The notes: a model not told the origin generated them from the letters alone. A DNA stretch of 64,000 nt from Paraburkholderia ginsengisoli NBRC 100965 (GCF_000739735.1 NZ_BBJF01000009.1:186001-250000), one strand, 5' to 3'; positions 26,517 to 35,539 are shown, counted from the stretch's first letter. Made by a program: numbers and translations.

Positions 26517-28175
26517 TTACGCCGGCTTCACCGACGATTTGCCCATCATCCGCGTGATGTAGTACTGCTGCGCGATCGACAGCACGTTGTTGACCACGTA
26601 GTACAGCACCAGACCGGCCGGGAAGAAGAAGAACATGACCGAGAACGCGATCGGCATGAACATCATCATCTTGGCCTGGACCGGGTCCGGCGGCGTCGGG
26701 TTCAGCTTGGTCTGCAGGAACATCGACACGGCCATCAGCACCGGCAGAATGAAGAACGGATCCTGTTGCGACAGATCGTGAATCCACAGAATCCACGGTG
26801 CGCCGCGCATTTCCACCGACGACAGCAGCACCCAGTACAGCGAGATGAACACCGGAATTTGGATCACGACCGGCAGACAGCCGCCGAAAGGATTGACCTT
26901 CTCGGTCTTGTACAGCTCCATCAGCGCCGCGTTCATCTTTTGCGGATCGCCCTTGAAGCGTTCACGCAGCGCCTGCATGCGCGGCGTGATCGCCTTCATG
27001 CGCGCCATCGACTTGTAGCTCGCGGCCGACAGCGGGAAGAACACCGCCTTGATCAGCACCGTCAGCAGCACGATGGACCAGCCCCAGTTGCCGACATAGC
27101 TATGGATCTTCTCGAGCAGCCAGAACAGCGGCTTCGCGATGATCGTGACCCAGCCATAGTCCTTCACCAGTTCCAGACCCGGCGCGATGCCTTCGAGCAT
27201 GCGCTCTTCTTCCGGACCGGCGAACAGGCGCGCGGACACGGTGGCCGTCTGGCCCGGCGCGATGGTCGGCAGCGGCTGCTTGACGCCCACGCGATACAGC
27301 GACGGATCGATCTTCTCGACGTAGATGTCGCGCTTGACACCCTGCTGCGGAATCCAGGCCGACGCGAAGTAATGCTGAACCATCGCGATCCAGCCGTTGT
27401 CGGCCGAGTTCGCGTAATCCTGCTTGTTCTTGTCGATGTCGCCGAACGTCATCTTCTGGAAGTGATGCTGGTCGGTGTAGACAGCCGGTCCGATGAACGT
27501 GTGCGAGAAGCGCGGCGTTTCCACCGGCTGATCGTCACGCACCAGTTCCATGTAGACCGACGGCGACACCGGCGTGCTGCCGACGTTCTGGATCTTCGTC
27601 TCGACGCCGATCACATAGCTGCCGCGCGTGAACGTGTAGGTCTTGATGACCTTCACGCCACCCTTCTCCGGCGACTCGAAGCTCAGGCTGAACGTTTTTT
27701 CGTCGCCCTTCAGTTCGGTCTGCTGATTCGGCATCAGCGTGAAGATGTCGTTATGGTTCGGGAAATCGCCCCCGAGCAGACCCGTGCGAGCCAGGTACGT
27801 GTGATTGTTCGTGCGGTCGAACAGTGTGATCACCAGATCCGGCGTCTTGCCGTCGCCCTGCTTGACGAGCGACAGCCGCGACAACGTGCCGCCGCGGGTA
27901 TCGATCTCACCGCTATAGACATCGGTGGTGAACTTCACGAGTTGCGATTGCGTCGCCGCCGGAGCATTGCCCGGCGCGGCTGCGTTGGTGGCCGGCAGAT
28001 CGGCCGGCTGGGTTCCCGGCGTCGTGGTTCCCGGTGCGGCGCTACCGACGGTCTTGGTCGGCGTGGCGCTTGGGAAGAACATCGACGGGCGTCCGTGGTC
28101 GCGTTGCCAGTTGTCGAACAGCATGACAGCTGACATGAAAAAGATGACCCATAGGACGGTGCGTTTGATATCCAT
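26517..28175 (-). CDS. yidC: Membrane protein insertase YidC
   Basis: 552 residues, standard for Gram-negative YidC. The N-terminal TM (RTVLWVIFFMSAVMLF) is followed by a Pro/Thr/Ala-rich linker, the large periplasmic P1 domain (about 80-350), and the five-TM insertase core (VGNWGWSIVLLTVLIKAVFFPLS, MNPFGGCLPVVIQIPVF-like NPFGGCLPVVIQIPVFISLYWVL, FFFFPAGLVLYYVVNNVLSI). The conserved Arg of the hydrophilic groove lies near LIKAVFFPLSAASYKSMARMKAI. It inserts and folds inner-membrane proteins with or without SecYEG. It follows yidD by 30 bp. Confidence 0.97.
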   Translation of the reverse strand: MDIKRTVLWVIFFMSAVMLFDNWQRDHGRPSMFFPSATPTKTVGSAAPGTTTPGTQPADLPATNAAAPGNAPAATQSQLVKFTTDVYSGEIDTRGGTLSRLSLVKQGDGKTPDLVITLFDRTNNHTYLARTGLLGGDFPNHNDIFTLMPNQQTELKGDEKTFSLSFESPEKGGVKVIKTYTFTRGSYVIGVETKIQNVGSTPVSPSVYMELVRDDQPVETPRFSHTFIGPAVYTDQHHFQKMTFGDIDKNKQDYANSADNGWIAMVQHYFASAWIPQQGVKRDIYVEKIDPSLYRVGVKQPLPTIAPGQTATVSARLFAGPEEERMLEGIAPGLELVKDYGWVTIIAKPLFWLLEKIHSYVGNWGWSIVLLTVLIKAVFFPLSAASYKSMARMKAITPRMQALRERFKGDPQKMNAALMELYKTEKVNPFGGCLPVVIQIPVFISLYWVLLSSVEMRGAPWILWIHDLSQQDPFFILPVLMAVSMFLQTKLNPTPPDPVQAKMMMFMPIAFSVMFFFFPAGLVLYYVVNNVLSIAQQYYITRMMGKSSVKPA

Positions 28176-28205
28176 GCGTTGTCTCAGTGTCGATGGAACG
28201 GCGCG

Positions 28206-28436
28206 TCAGCGCTTTTCAGAAGTGGGAGGCGGGACGAGATCGATGCCGCCCGCGGAAAACGGGTGGCAGCGGCAAATACGCCTGGCGGCGAGATAAGTCC
28301 CGCGCGCGGCGCCATGATACTGGATTGCTTCGCGCGCGTAATCAGAGCAGGAAGGGTAAAAACGGCACCGGTCGCCGAGCATTGGGCTCACGGCAACCTT
28401 GTAGAAACGCAATAAAGCGATGAGTACCGTTTGCAT
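28206..28436 (-). CDS. yidD: Membrane protein insertion efficiency factor YidD
   Basis: 76 residues from ATG. The family motifs are plain: ALLRFYKVAVSPMLG, CRFYPSCSDYA (Cys-rich) and RICRCHPFSAGGIDLVP. YidD is a small membrane-associated helper of YidC. An in-frame upstream extension overlapping rnpA has no suitable start and is not family-like. It lies in the rpmH-rnpA-yidD-yidC order conserved across proteobacteria. Confidence 0.93.
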   Translation of the reverse strand: MQTVLIALLRFYKVAVSPMLGDRCRFYPSCSDYAREAIQYHGAARGTYLAARRICRCHPFSAGGIDLVPPPTSEKR

Positions 28437-28551
28437 GGCTGGTGCGGCCGGACGGCGCCGCGCAACGTGGAGTACCGGGTGACGCCCGTTCAGCCGGGTG
28501 GCCGAAGCGGCCAGGACTGCTGAAACATCACTACGGGCGGTCACTTGAGCG

Positions 28552-29031
28552 TCATTCCGTCTTGGGCGCTTCCGCGGGCGGCGCCTCGCGACGGACAATT
28601 TCGCGCGCTGCCTTGTCGAGCAGCGCCTCGATTTCACTGCGGCACAGCGCCTTCAACGGCGGCGACGAAGCGCTCGGCAAAGCCTTCTTGTCGAAGCGCG
28701 TGTGCAAACGCAGCAGCACATCCCAACCGCCGAATTCCGCGCGACGCAGCCGGAAGGCTTCACGCGCGATTCGACGTACCAGATTACGCGTGGCCGCGCG
28801 CGGCGCATACTTCTTGCCGATCACGAGGCCCAAGCGAGCGTCGTTGCCGGTGGGCCGGCCGTACACCACGAAGTGCGCGGTGCGGCGCCACGGGCGCAAA
28901 CGAAAAACGGATGAAAATTCATCCGTTTTCAGTAGCCTTGCGGCTTTGGGAAAGGCGGCGTGCGCTCGCAACGGAACCGAGCCCTGTTGCTGCGCCCCAG
29001 CCGCTCCCGCTTCGCCGCGGGCTTCGGTCAC
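28552..29031 (-). CDS. rnpA: Ribonuclease P protein component RnpA
   Basis: 159 residues from the GTG at 29031. The core FPKAARLLKTDEFSSVF, RLGLVIGKKYAPRAATRNLVRRIAREAFR carries the RNR motif that binds the catalytic RNA. It removes 5' leaders from pre-tRNA. The start is uncertain: GTG 29031 leaves 19 bp after rpmH, while TTG 28971 would give 139 residues. Neither has a strong ribosome site, so translation may be coupled to rpmH. Confidence 0.92.
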   Translation of the reverse strand: MTEARGEAGAAGAQQQGSVPLRAHAAFPKAARLLKTDEFSSVFRLRPWRRTAHFVVYGRPTGNDARLGLVIGKKYAPRAATRNLVRRIAREAFRLRRAEFGGWDVLLRLHTRFDKKALPSASSPPLKALCRSEIEALLDKAAREIVRREAPPAEAPKTE

Positions 29032-29050
29032 AGCGCGCAATCCGCTCGCC

Positions 29051-29185
29051 TTAGATAGCGAGGCGCTTGCGGCCCTTCGCGCGACGTGCGTTGATGACCT
29101 TGCGGCCACCAGCGGTCTTCATGCGAACGCGGAAGCCGTGGGTGCGCTTGCGACGGGTAACGGAAGGTTGGTAAGTACGTTTCAT
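29051..29185 (-). CDS. rpmH: 50S ribosomal protein L34
   Basis: 44 residues: starts [18 protein letters not shown], continues through [19 protein letters not shown] and ends RLAI. This is the complete, highly basic L34 of the large ribosomal subunit. It is the first gene of the minus-strand rpmH-rnpA-yidD-yidC unit and diverges from dnaA. Confidence 0.97.
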
Positions 29186-29569
29186 GTTGCTCTCACTTGA
29201 TCGAAAAAAAACCGCGCGATCATCGCTGAAAGCGCAATGGCCGGAGGTTTACTGAAATTGGTTTTCGCGGAACCCGCTATTTAAACCGCTTTTCCGTTGG
29301 CCGTCAATAGTTTAGCCTGGTTCGGCCGTCGGCCGGGCTTGCTTCGCCAGATGATCCGTCCCTGTGGATAACTCCCTTGCGGGTCCGTTTTGGCGTTAGA
29401 ATCTCGCCTTACTTCCCAAAAATCCTGCACGCCGCTCCGGCTCGCTTGCCCCGCAAACCCTTGTGGCACAAGCGCCTGGAGCCGTTACGCCTGGCTGCTC
29501 AGGGCCTTGTTGCGTGCGCGCGACAAGGGCAGCGGCGACCGCCGTGCACACCATAACGACAGCAACTCG
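29186..29569. other. rpmH-dnaA divergent promoter region
   Basis: 384 bp with no gene. It carries the promoters of rpmH (minus) and dnaA (plus) and one perfect DnaA box at 29363-29371. Runs of A/T occur near 29207 and 29281. Gene orientation diverges here, as expected if replication started nearby, but only one consensus box is visible. Confidence 0.65.
29363..29371 (-). promoter_or_regulatory. DnaA box upstream of dnaA
   Basis: TGTGGATAA is the exact complement of the consensus TTATCCACA. At about 200 bp before dnaA it could mediate DnaA autoregulation or belong to an origin. Confidence 0.75.
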
Positions 29570-31147
29570 ATGAACGATTTCTGGCAACACTGTTCCGCAT
29601 TGCTGGAGCGTGAGCTTACGCCCCAGCAGTACGTGACGTGGATCAAACCGTTGGCCCCGGTCGCCTTCGACGCCGCTGCGAACACACTGAGCATCGCCGC
29701 GCCGAACCGCTTCAAGCTCGACTGGGTCAAGAGCCAGTTCTCCGGCCGCATCGCGGATATGGCCCGCGATTTCTGGCAAGCCCCGGTCGACGTGCAATTC
29801 GTACTGGATCCGAAAGCCGGCATGCGCGCTCCCGTGGCAGCCGCGCCGGCTCCGGCGCGTTCGGCTTCATCGGCGCCGATGGGTAGCCATGCCGGTGGCG
29901 GCGCCGCGGTGGATGCGGCCGTCGGCGCCGTGCAAGCGGCGCAGATGGCCCGCGCCAACCAGGCGATGGCGACGCAAAACGCGAACGCACGCGCAGCGGC
30001 CGAAGACGCCGCGGACCTCGATCTGCCGAGCCTCGATGCAAACGAAGCCGCGGCCGCACGCCGCACGTGGCGTCCGGGCCAGAGCGCCGGCTCGAACGGC
30101 AACGGCGAAAACGACTCGATGTACGAGCGCTCGAAGCTGAACCCGGTGCTGACCTTCGACAACTTCGTGACCGGTAAGGCCAACCAGCTGGCGCGCGCCG
30201 CGGCGATTCAGGTCGCGGACAATCCGGGCATCTCGTACAACCCGCTGTTCCTGTATGGCGGCGTCGGTCTGGGCAAGACCCACCTGATCCACGCGATCGG
30301 CAATCAGCTTCTGATGGACAAGGCCGGCGCGCGGATTCGCTACATCCACGCGGAACAGTACGTGTCAGACGTGGTGAAGGCATATCAGCGCAAAGCGTTC
30401 GACGACTTCAAACGCTACTACCACTCGCTCGACCTGCTGCTGATCGACGATATTCAGTTCTTCTCCGGTAAGTCGCGTACGCAGGAAGAATTTTTCTACG
30501 CGTTCGAGGCGCTGGTCGCGAACAAGGCGCAGGTGATCATCACCAGCGACACGTATCCGAAGGAAATTTCCGGTATCGACGACCGCCTGATCTCGCGCTT
30601 CGACTCCGGCCTGACGGTCGCGATCGAGCCGCCCGAGTTGGAAATGCGCGTCGCGATTCTGATGCGCAAGGCGCAATCGGAGTTCGTGAGCCTGAATGAA
30701 GACGTCGCGTTCTTCGTCGCCAAGCATTTGCGTTCGAACGTCCGCGAGCTCGAAGGCGCGCTGCGCAAGATCCTCGCGTATTCGAAGTTCCACGGCCGCG
30801 AAATCACGATCGAACTGACAAAAGAAGCGCTGAAAGACCTGCTGACGGTGCAGAACCGGCAGATTTCGGTGGAAAACATTCAGAAGACCGTCGCTGATTT
30901 CTACAGCATCAAGGTCGCGGACATGTATTCGAAGAAGCGGCCGGCCAACATCGCGCGGCCGCGTCAGATCGCAATGTATCTGGCGAAGGAGCTGACCCAG
31001 AAGAGCCTGCCGGAAATCGGCGAACTGTTCGGCGGGCGCGACCATACGACCGTGCTGCACGCGGTGCGCAAAATTGCCGACGAGCGCAGCAAGGACGCGC
31101 AACTGAACCACGAACTGCACGTGCTGGAGCAGACCCTGAAGGGCTGA
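29570..31147 (+). CDS. dnaA: Chromosomal replication initiator DnaA
   Basis: 525 residues. Domain I is at 1-85 (FWQHCSALLERELTPQQYVTWIKPL). Domain II is an unusually Ala-rich linker at about 86-190. Domain III is AAA+ with Walker A GGVGLGKT (about 230-237), LLIDDIQF and the arginine-finger region DDRLISRFDSGL. Domain IV is the box-binding HTH with GRDHTTVLHAVRKI. It melts the origin and loads DnaB. ATG 29570 starts the conserved N-terminus. It heads dnaA-dnaN-gyrB. Confidence 0.97.
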   Translation: MNDFWQHCSALLERELTPQQYVTWIKPLAPVAFDAAANTLSIAAPNRFKLDWVKSQFSGRIADMARDFWQAPVDVQFVLDPKAGMRAPVAAAPAPARSASSAPMGSHAGGGAAVDAAVGAVQAAQMARANQAMATQNANARAAAEDAADLDLPSLDANEAAAARRTWRPGQSAGSNGNGENDSMYERSKLNPVLTFDNFVTGKANQLARAAAIQVADNPGISYNPLFLYGGVGLGKTHLIHAIGNQLLMDKAGARIRYIHAEQYVSDVVKAYQRKAFDDFKRYYHSLDLLLIDDIQFFSGKSRTQEEFFYAFEALVANKAQVIITSDTYPKEISGIDDRLISRFDSGLTVAIEPPELEMRVAILMRKAQSEFVSLNEDVAFFVAKHLRSNVRELEGALRKILAYSKFHGREITIELTKEALKDLLTVQNRQISVENIQKTVADFYSIKVADMYSKKRPANIARPRQIAMYLAKELTQKSLPEIGELFGGRDHTTVLHAVRKIADERSKDAQLNHELHVLEQTLKG

Positions 31148-31365
31148 GCGGGCCGGACGGAAAAATCGACCTGTTTATTTCCAAACTCGCCCCCATTTTA
31201 GTGAGGCGGTTCCGTTTTCAGGCACAATACAGGTTTAACCGCCCGGCGGCCGCGGGCGGAATTCACGCCGTGACGGGCGCTGCGTAGCGCCGGCGGGGAG
31301 CCACGGCTGCACGCGGGAACGCTTGCCTGGCAAGGCGCGGGCCGTTATATCAACGAAGGAACTCT

Positions 31366-32469
31366 ATGCAACTGGTCAAGACCGAACGCGATAACCTCCT
31401 CAGGCCGCTGCAAACTGTGAGCGGCATCGTCGAACGCCGCCATACGTTGCCGATCCTCGCCAATTTGCTGATTACCAAGAACGGCCCGGACGTGTCGTTC
31501 CTGTCTACCGACCTCGAGTTGCAGATCACCACGCGTGCAGATTTCGGCGTGGGCGGCGATACGGTCGCGACCACGGTGGCAGCGCGCAAGCTCCTCGACA
31601 TTCTGCGCGCGATGCCCGACGGCCAGGTCACGCTCACGCTGAACGACAAGCGTCTGACCGTGCAATCCGGCAAGAGCCGCTTTGCGCTGCAAACGCTCGC
31701 CGCGGACGAATTCCCGACGGTCGCGCAAGCTAAAGACTACGGCGCGAGCCTGGTGGTTCCGCAAAAGACGTTCCGCCAGCTGCTCGGCATGGTCCATTTT
31801 TCGATGGCCCAGCAGGACATTCGCTACTACCTGAACGGCATGCTGCTGGTAGTGGACGGCGACCAGCTGATGGCGGTCGCGACGGACGGCCACCGTCTGG
31901 CGTTTTCGTCGATGAAGATCGAAGGCTCGTTCGCGCGTCAGGAAGTAATCATTCCGCGCAAGACGATTCTGGAATTGCAGCGTCTGCTGGAAGACATCGA
32001 CGACACGCTGAAGATCGACATCGCGCAAACGCAGGTGAAGTTCACGTTCGGCCAGGTTGAACTGGTGTCGAAGCTGGTGGAAGGCAAATTCCCCGACTTC
32101 CAGCGCGTGATCCCGAAGTCGCATAAGAACCAATTCCTGATTGGCCGCGAAGAACTGCAGCGTTCGCTGCAACGCGCGGCAATTTTGACGTCGGACAAGT
32201 TCAAGGGCGTGCGCTGCATCATCGAGCCGGGCCAGTTGAAGATCATGTCCACCAACGCCGATCAGGAAGAGGCGCAGGAAGAACTGGAAATCGCATATCA
32301 AGGCGACAGCGTCGATATCGGATTCAACGTCACGTATCTGCTCGACGTGCTCGCGAACCTGAAGGTCGACATGTTGCAAGTGAGCCTGGGCGACGCCAGC
32401 TCCAGCGCGTTGATCACGATTCCCGAGAACGACGAATTCAAATACGTCGTGATGCCGATGCGCATCTGA
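31366..32469 (+). CDS. dnaN: DNA polymerase III beta subunit (sliding clamp)
   Basis: 367 residues with three repeated clamp domains. Recognisable segments are MQLVKTERDNLLRPLQTVSGIVERRHTLPILAN, RFALQTLAADEFP, DGHRLAFS, and the C-terminal VVMPMRI. The dimeric clamp tethers polymerase III to DNA. Ribosome site GAAGGA precedes the ATG. The 218-bp gap after dnaA contains a small hairpin (31276-31291, GGCGCT/AGCGCC) without a T run. Confidence 0.97.
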   Translation: MQLVKTERDNLLRPLQTVSGIVERRHTLPILANLLITKNGPDVSFLSTDLELQITTRADFGVGGDTVATTVAARKLLDILRAMPDGQVTLTLNDKRLTVQSGKSRFALQTLAADEFPTVAQAKDYGASLVVPQKTFRQLLGMVHFSMAQQDIRYYLNGMLLVVDGDQLMAVATDGHRLAFSSMKIEGSFARQEVIIPRKTILELQRLLEDIDDTLKIDIAQTQVKFTFGQVELVSKLVEGKFPDFQRVIPKSHKNQFLIGREELQRSLQRAAILTSDKFKGVRCIIEPGQLKIMSTNADQEEAQEELEIAYQGDSVDIGFNVTYLLDVLANLKVDMLQVSLGDASSSALITIPENDEFKYVVMPMRI

Positions 32470-32491
32470 CGCGTCCAAGACCAATAACACA

Positions 32492-32522
32492 CCAAGGGGC
32501 GCAGCGCCCCTTTGGCGTTTTT
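32492..32522 (+). terminator. Terminator-like hairpin between dnaN and gyrB
   Basis: The stem AAGGGGCG/CGCCCCTT (32494-32501 with 32505-32512) is followed a few bases later by five T. It may partly terminate dnaN transcripts, making gyrB expression depend in part on its own promoter. Confidence 0.55.
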
Positions 32523-32582
32523 ATGGCGTTTTGAAAAGTCCCGAGCAGCAACCTTGCAGCAACGCAGAACCGGAAAAAATCC

Positions 32583-35054
32583 ATGACTGAAACGAACAAT
32601 ACGCAACCCGACAACAGCTACGGCGCCTCGTCCATTCAGATCCTCGAAGGTCTGGAGGCTGTGCGCAAGCGGCCGGGGATGTACATCGGGGATACATCGG
32701 ATGGCACCGGTTTGCACCACCTCGTGTTCGAGGTGCTCGACAACTCGATCGACGAGGCATTGGCCGGGCACTGTAACGACATCCAGGTGATCATCCACGC
32801 GGATAACTCCATCTCGATCACCGACAACGGCCGCGGCGTGCCGACCGGTCTGAAGATGGACGACAAGCACGACCCGAAGCGCAGCGCCGCTGAAATCGTG
32901 ATGACCGAACTGCACGCCGGCGGCAAGTTCGACCAGAACAGCTACAAGGTGTCCGGCGGCCTGCACGGCGTGGGCGTGTCGTGCGTGAACGCGCTGTCGT
33001 CGTGGCTGCGCCTCGTCGTGCGCCGCGACGGCAAGAAGCACTTCATGGAATTCCACCGTGGCGTGCCGCAAAACCGCGTGATCGAAGAGATCGACGGTGT
33101 CGCCGTGTCGCCGATGCCGGTGGTGGGCGAGACCGAAAACCGCGGCACCGAAGTGCACTTCATGGCCGACGAAACGATCTTCGGCAATGTCGAATATCAC
33201 TACGACATTCTGGCCAAGCGGATTCGCGAACTCTCGTTCCTGAATAACGGCGTGCGGATTCGCCTGAGCGATCAGCGTTCGGGCAAGGAAGACGATTTCG
33301 CGTTCGTCGGCGGTGTGAAGGGTTTTGTCGAGTACATCAACAAGACCAAGAGCGTGTTGCACCCGACCATTTTCCACGTGAACGGCGAGAAGGACGGCGT
33401 CGGCGTGGAAGTGGCGATGCAGTGGAATGACAGCTACAACGAAAACGTGCTGTGCTTCACGAACAACATTCCGCAGCGCGACGGCGGTACTCACCTGACC
33501 GGCTTGCGCGCGGCAATGACGCGCGTGCTGAACAAGTACATTGCCGATCACGACGTCGCGAAGAAAGCGAAGGTCGAGACTTCGGGCGACGACATGCGCG
33601 AAGGCTTGTCGTGCGTGCTGTCGGTGAAGGTGCCCGAACCGAAGTTCAGCGCGCAGACGAAGGACAAGCTGGTGTCGTCGGAAGTGCGCGCGCCGGTGGA
33701 AGACGTGGTCGCGAAGGCGCTCGAGGAATTCCTGCTTGAAACGCCGAACGACGCGAAGATCATTTGCGGCAAGATCGTCGATGCGGCCCGCGCGCGCGAT
33801 GCGGCTCGCAAGGCGCGTGAGATGACGCGTCGTAAGGGCGTGCTCGATGGCGTCGGTTTGCCTGGGAAGCTGGCGGATTGCCAGGAGAAGGACCCGGCGA
33901 AGTCCGAGATTTATATCGTCGAGGGTGACTCGGCAGGCGGCTCCGCGAAGCAGGGGCGTGACCGGAAGTTCCAGGCGATTTTGCCGCTGCGTGGCAAGGT
34001 GCTCAATGTGGAGAAGGCGCGTTATGACAAGCTGCTTTCTTCCGAGCAGATCGTGACGTTGATTACGGCGCTGGGCTGCGGGATCGGCAAGGAAGACTAC
34101 AACCTCGACAAGCTGCGTTATCACCGGATCATCATCATGACCGATGCTGACGTGGACGGCGCGCACATCCGGACACTGTTGTTGACATTCTTCTATCGGC
34201 AAATGCCGGAGATGATCGAGCGTGGGTATATCTATATCGCGCAACCGCCGCTGTACAAGATCAAGGCGGGCAAGGATGAACGGTATCTGAAGGATGAGTC
34301 CGAGGTTAATGCTCACATCCTGAAGCTCGCGTTGCAGGGCTCGGAGCTGGTTCCCGCTGAAAATGCGACCCCTATTACCGGTGATGCGCTCGGTGAGTTG
34401 GCGCGGGCTTATCTGCTCGCTCAAGCCGTGGTTAATCGTCTGAGCCGGTTGTATGACGCAGGTGCGCTCGAGGCAGTGATGGATGGGGTGGTTGTCGACC
34501 TCACCAGCGAAGCGGCGGCCGAGACTTCGGCTAAGGCGCTCGAGGCCAAGCTGCGCGACGATGCGCTCAAGCCTGAGGTGCGGGTTACCACGATGTATGA
34601 CCCGGTGCGTGAGCTGCGGTCGTTGCGCGTCGCGAGGACGCATCACGGCAATCAGAAGATCTCCGTGTTCGATGAAGAGTTTCAGTTGACGGCGGATTAT
34701 CAGCAACTGATCAACACCGCGAATACGTTCAAGGGGTTGATTGGCGCTGGGGCGGTGATCAAGCGCGGTGAGCGGAGCATGGCGGTGAACGACTTCAAGA
34801 GTGCTATGAAGTGGCTGCTGGCTGATGCTGAACGTAACGTTTCCAAGCAGCGCTATAAAGGCCTCGGTGAAATGAATCCCGAGCAGCTTTGGGAGACGAC
34901 GATGGATCCGACGGTGCGTCGTTTGCTTCGTGTGCAGATTGAGGATGCGATTGCGGCTGATGGCATCTTTACGACGCTCATGGGGGATGATGTGGAGCCG
35001 CGTCGGGCTTTCATCGAGTCCAATGCGTTGCGGGCGGGGAATATTGATGTTTGA
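32583..35054 (+). CDS. gyrB: DNA gyrase subunit B
   Basis: 823 residues. The GHKL ATPase domain (EALAGHCNDIQVIIHADNSISITDNGRGVP, GGLHGVGVSCVNALS) is followed by the transducer and TOPRIM domain (YIVEGDSAGGSAKQGRDRKFQAILPLRGK; metal site DADVDGAHIRTLLLTFFYR). The tail has the Gram-negative insert and YKGLGEMNPEQLWETTMDP. With GyrA it introduces negative supercoils. Third-position base use is strongly G/C in the 5' half but shifts toward T from about 33.85 kb to the stop. Confidence 0.97.
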   Translation: MTETNNTQPDNSYGASSIQILEGLEAVRKRPGMYIGDTSDGTGLHHLVFEVLDNSIDEALAGHCNDIQVIIHADNSISITDNGRGVPTGLKMDDKHDPKRSAAEIVMTELHAGGKFDQNSYKVSGGLHGVGVSCVNALSSWLRLVVRRDGKKHFMEFHRGVPQNRVIEEIDGVAVSPMPVVGETENRGTEVHFMADETIFGNVEYHYDILAKRIRELSFLNNGVRIRLSDQRSGKEDDFAFVGGVKGFVEYINKTKSVLHPTIFHVNGEKDGVGVEVAMQWNDSYNENVLCFTNNIPQRDGGTHLTGLRAAMTRVLNKYIADHDVAKKAKVETSGDDMREGLSCVLSVKVPEPKFSAQTKDKLVSSEVRAPVEDVVAKALEEFLLETPNDAKIICGKIVDAARARDAARKAREMTRRKGVLDGVGLPGKLADCQEKDPAKSEIYIVEGDSAGGSAKQGRDRKFQAILPLRGKVLNVEKARYDKLLSSEQIVTLITALGCGIGKEDYNLDKLRYHRIIIMTDADVDGAHIRTLLLTFFYRQMPEMIERGYIYIAQPPLYKIKAGKDERYLKDESEVNAHILKLALQGSELVPAENATPITGDALGELARAYLLAQAVVNRLSRLYDAGALEAVMDGVVVDLTSEAAAETSAKALEAKLRDDALKPEVRVTTMYDPVRELRSLRVARTHHGNQKISVFDEEFQLTADYQQLINTANTFKGLIGAGAVIKRGERSMAVNDFKSAMKWLLADAERNVSKQRYKGLGEMNPEQLWETTMDPTVRRLLRVQIEDAIAADGIFTTLMGDDVEPRRAFIESNALRAGNIDV

Positions 35055-35090
35055 TGGTGCGCCATTATCCGGTAGTTAAAGGCGTAACCT

Positions 35091-35135
35091 AAAAAAAACG
35101 GGCCCATAAGTGGAGACACTTATGGGCCTTTTTTT
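35091..35135. terminator. Strong bidirectional terminator after gyrB
   Basis: The perfect 12-bp stem GGCCCATAAGTG/CACTTATGGGCC (35101-35112 with 35117-35128), loop GAGA, is preceded by eight A and followed by seven T. It serves gyrB and the convergent SymE-like gene. Confidence 0.93.
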
Positions 35136-35164
35136 AACAGTTCGGATTTTTCGGCAGAACGGGA

Positions 35165-35473
35165 TCAGTCGATTCTGAGACCACCGCGCTGTCCGCTCTC
35201 CTGCTGCATCATCTGCCTCCCGGCAATCGTGTCGTTTCTATCCGACCCAATCATGATTTGCCCGGCCCTGTAGTCAACGCGGAAAAAGACGGCCTGACCA
35301 GGCCGGAAGCCTGCGTGTTCGAGCAACGCATCTGCGACTTGCATCCACGGGAAGGCAACTCGCCGCTGCTGTTCCTGCGGACTATCTGTCTCGCAGGCGT
35401 GCTCCAGTACAACAGAAATACTCGCGCTTTGTTCCCCGCGTGCGCGACGCGGTTTAAGATTGGCATTAGCCAT
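35165..35473 (-). CDS. SymE-family toxin-like protein
   Basis: 102 residues from an ATG with an excellent ribosome site AGAGGAG. The core PWMQVADALLEHAGFRPGQ followed by AVFFRVDYRAGQIMI matches the SymE AbrB-like fold (PF08845 type: PWL-lxG-WLe-AGF--G--v-v-v--G-lvi). The N-terminus MANANLKPRRAR resembles other Burkholderia SymE proteins. E. coli SymE is an SOS-induced toxin held down by the antisense RNA SymR. This copy carries an extra Gln/Arg-rich C-terminus of about 25 residues. It lies between the gyrB terminator and a frameshifted XRE gene. Activity is not shown by the sequence. Confidence 0.72.
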   Translation of the reverse strand: MANANLKPRRARGEQSASISVVLEHACETDSPQEQQRRVAFPWMQVADALLEHAGFRPGQAVFFRVDYRAGQIMIGSDRNDTIAGRQMMQQESGQRGGLRID

Positions 35474-35505
35474 AGTCAACTCCTCTGTTGAGCTGGTTGT
35501 GGTCA

Positions 35506-35539
35506 GCGGGCGATGAGTGCGTCAACACTCATCGCCCGC
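35506..35539. repeat. Perfect 14-bp inverted repeat in the SymE-like gene leader
   Basis: GCGGGCGATGAGTG (35506-35519) and CACTCATCGCCCGC (35526-35539) are exact complements with a 6-base loop. There is no T tract on either strand, so it is not a standard terminator. It sits 33-66 bp upstream of the SymE-like start codon. Confidence 0.8.

Noticed and set aside
31276..31291. Hairpin in the dnaA-dnaN gap as a terminator or origin element
   Set aside because: Six-base stem, no T run and no DnaA boxes nearby.
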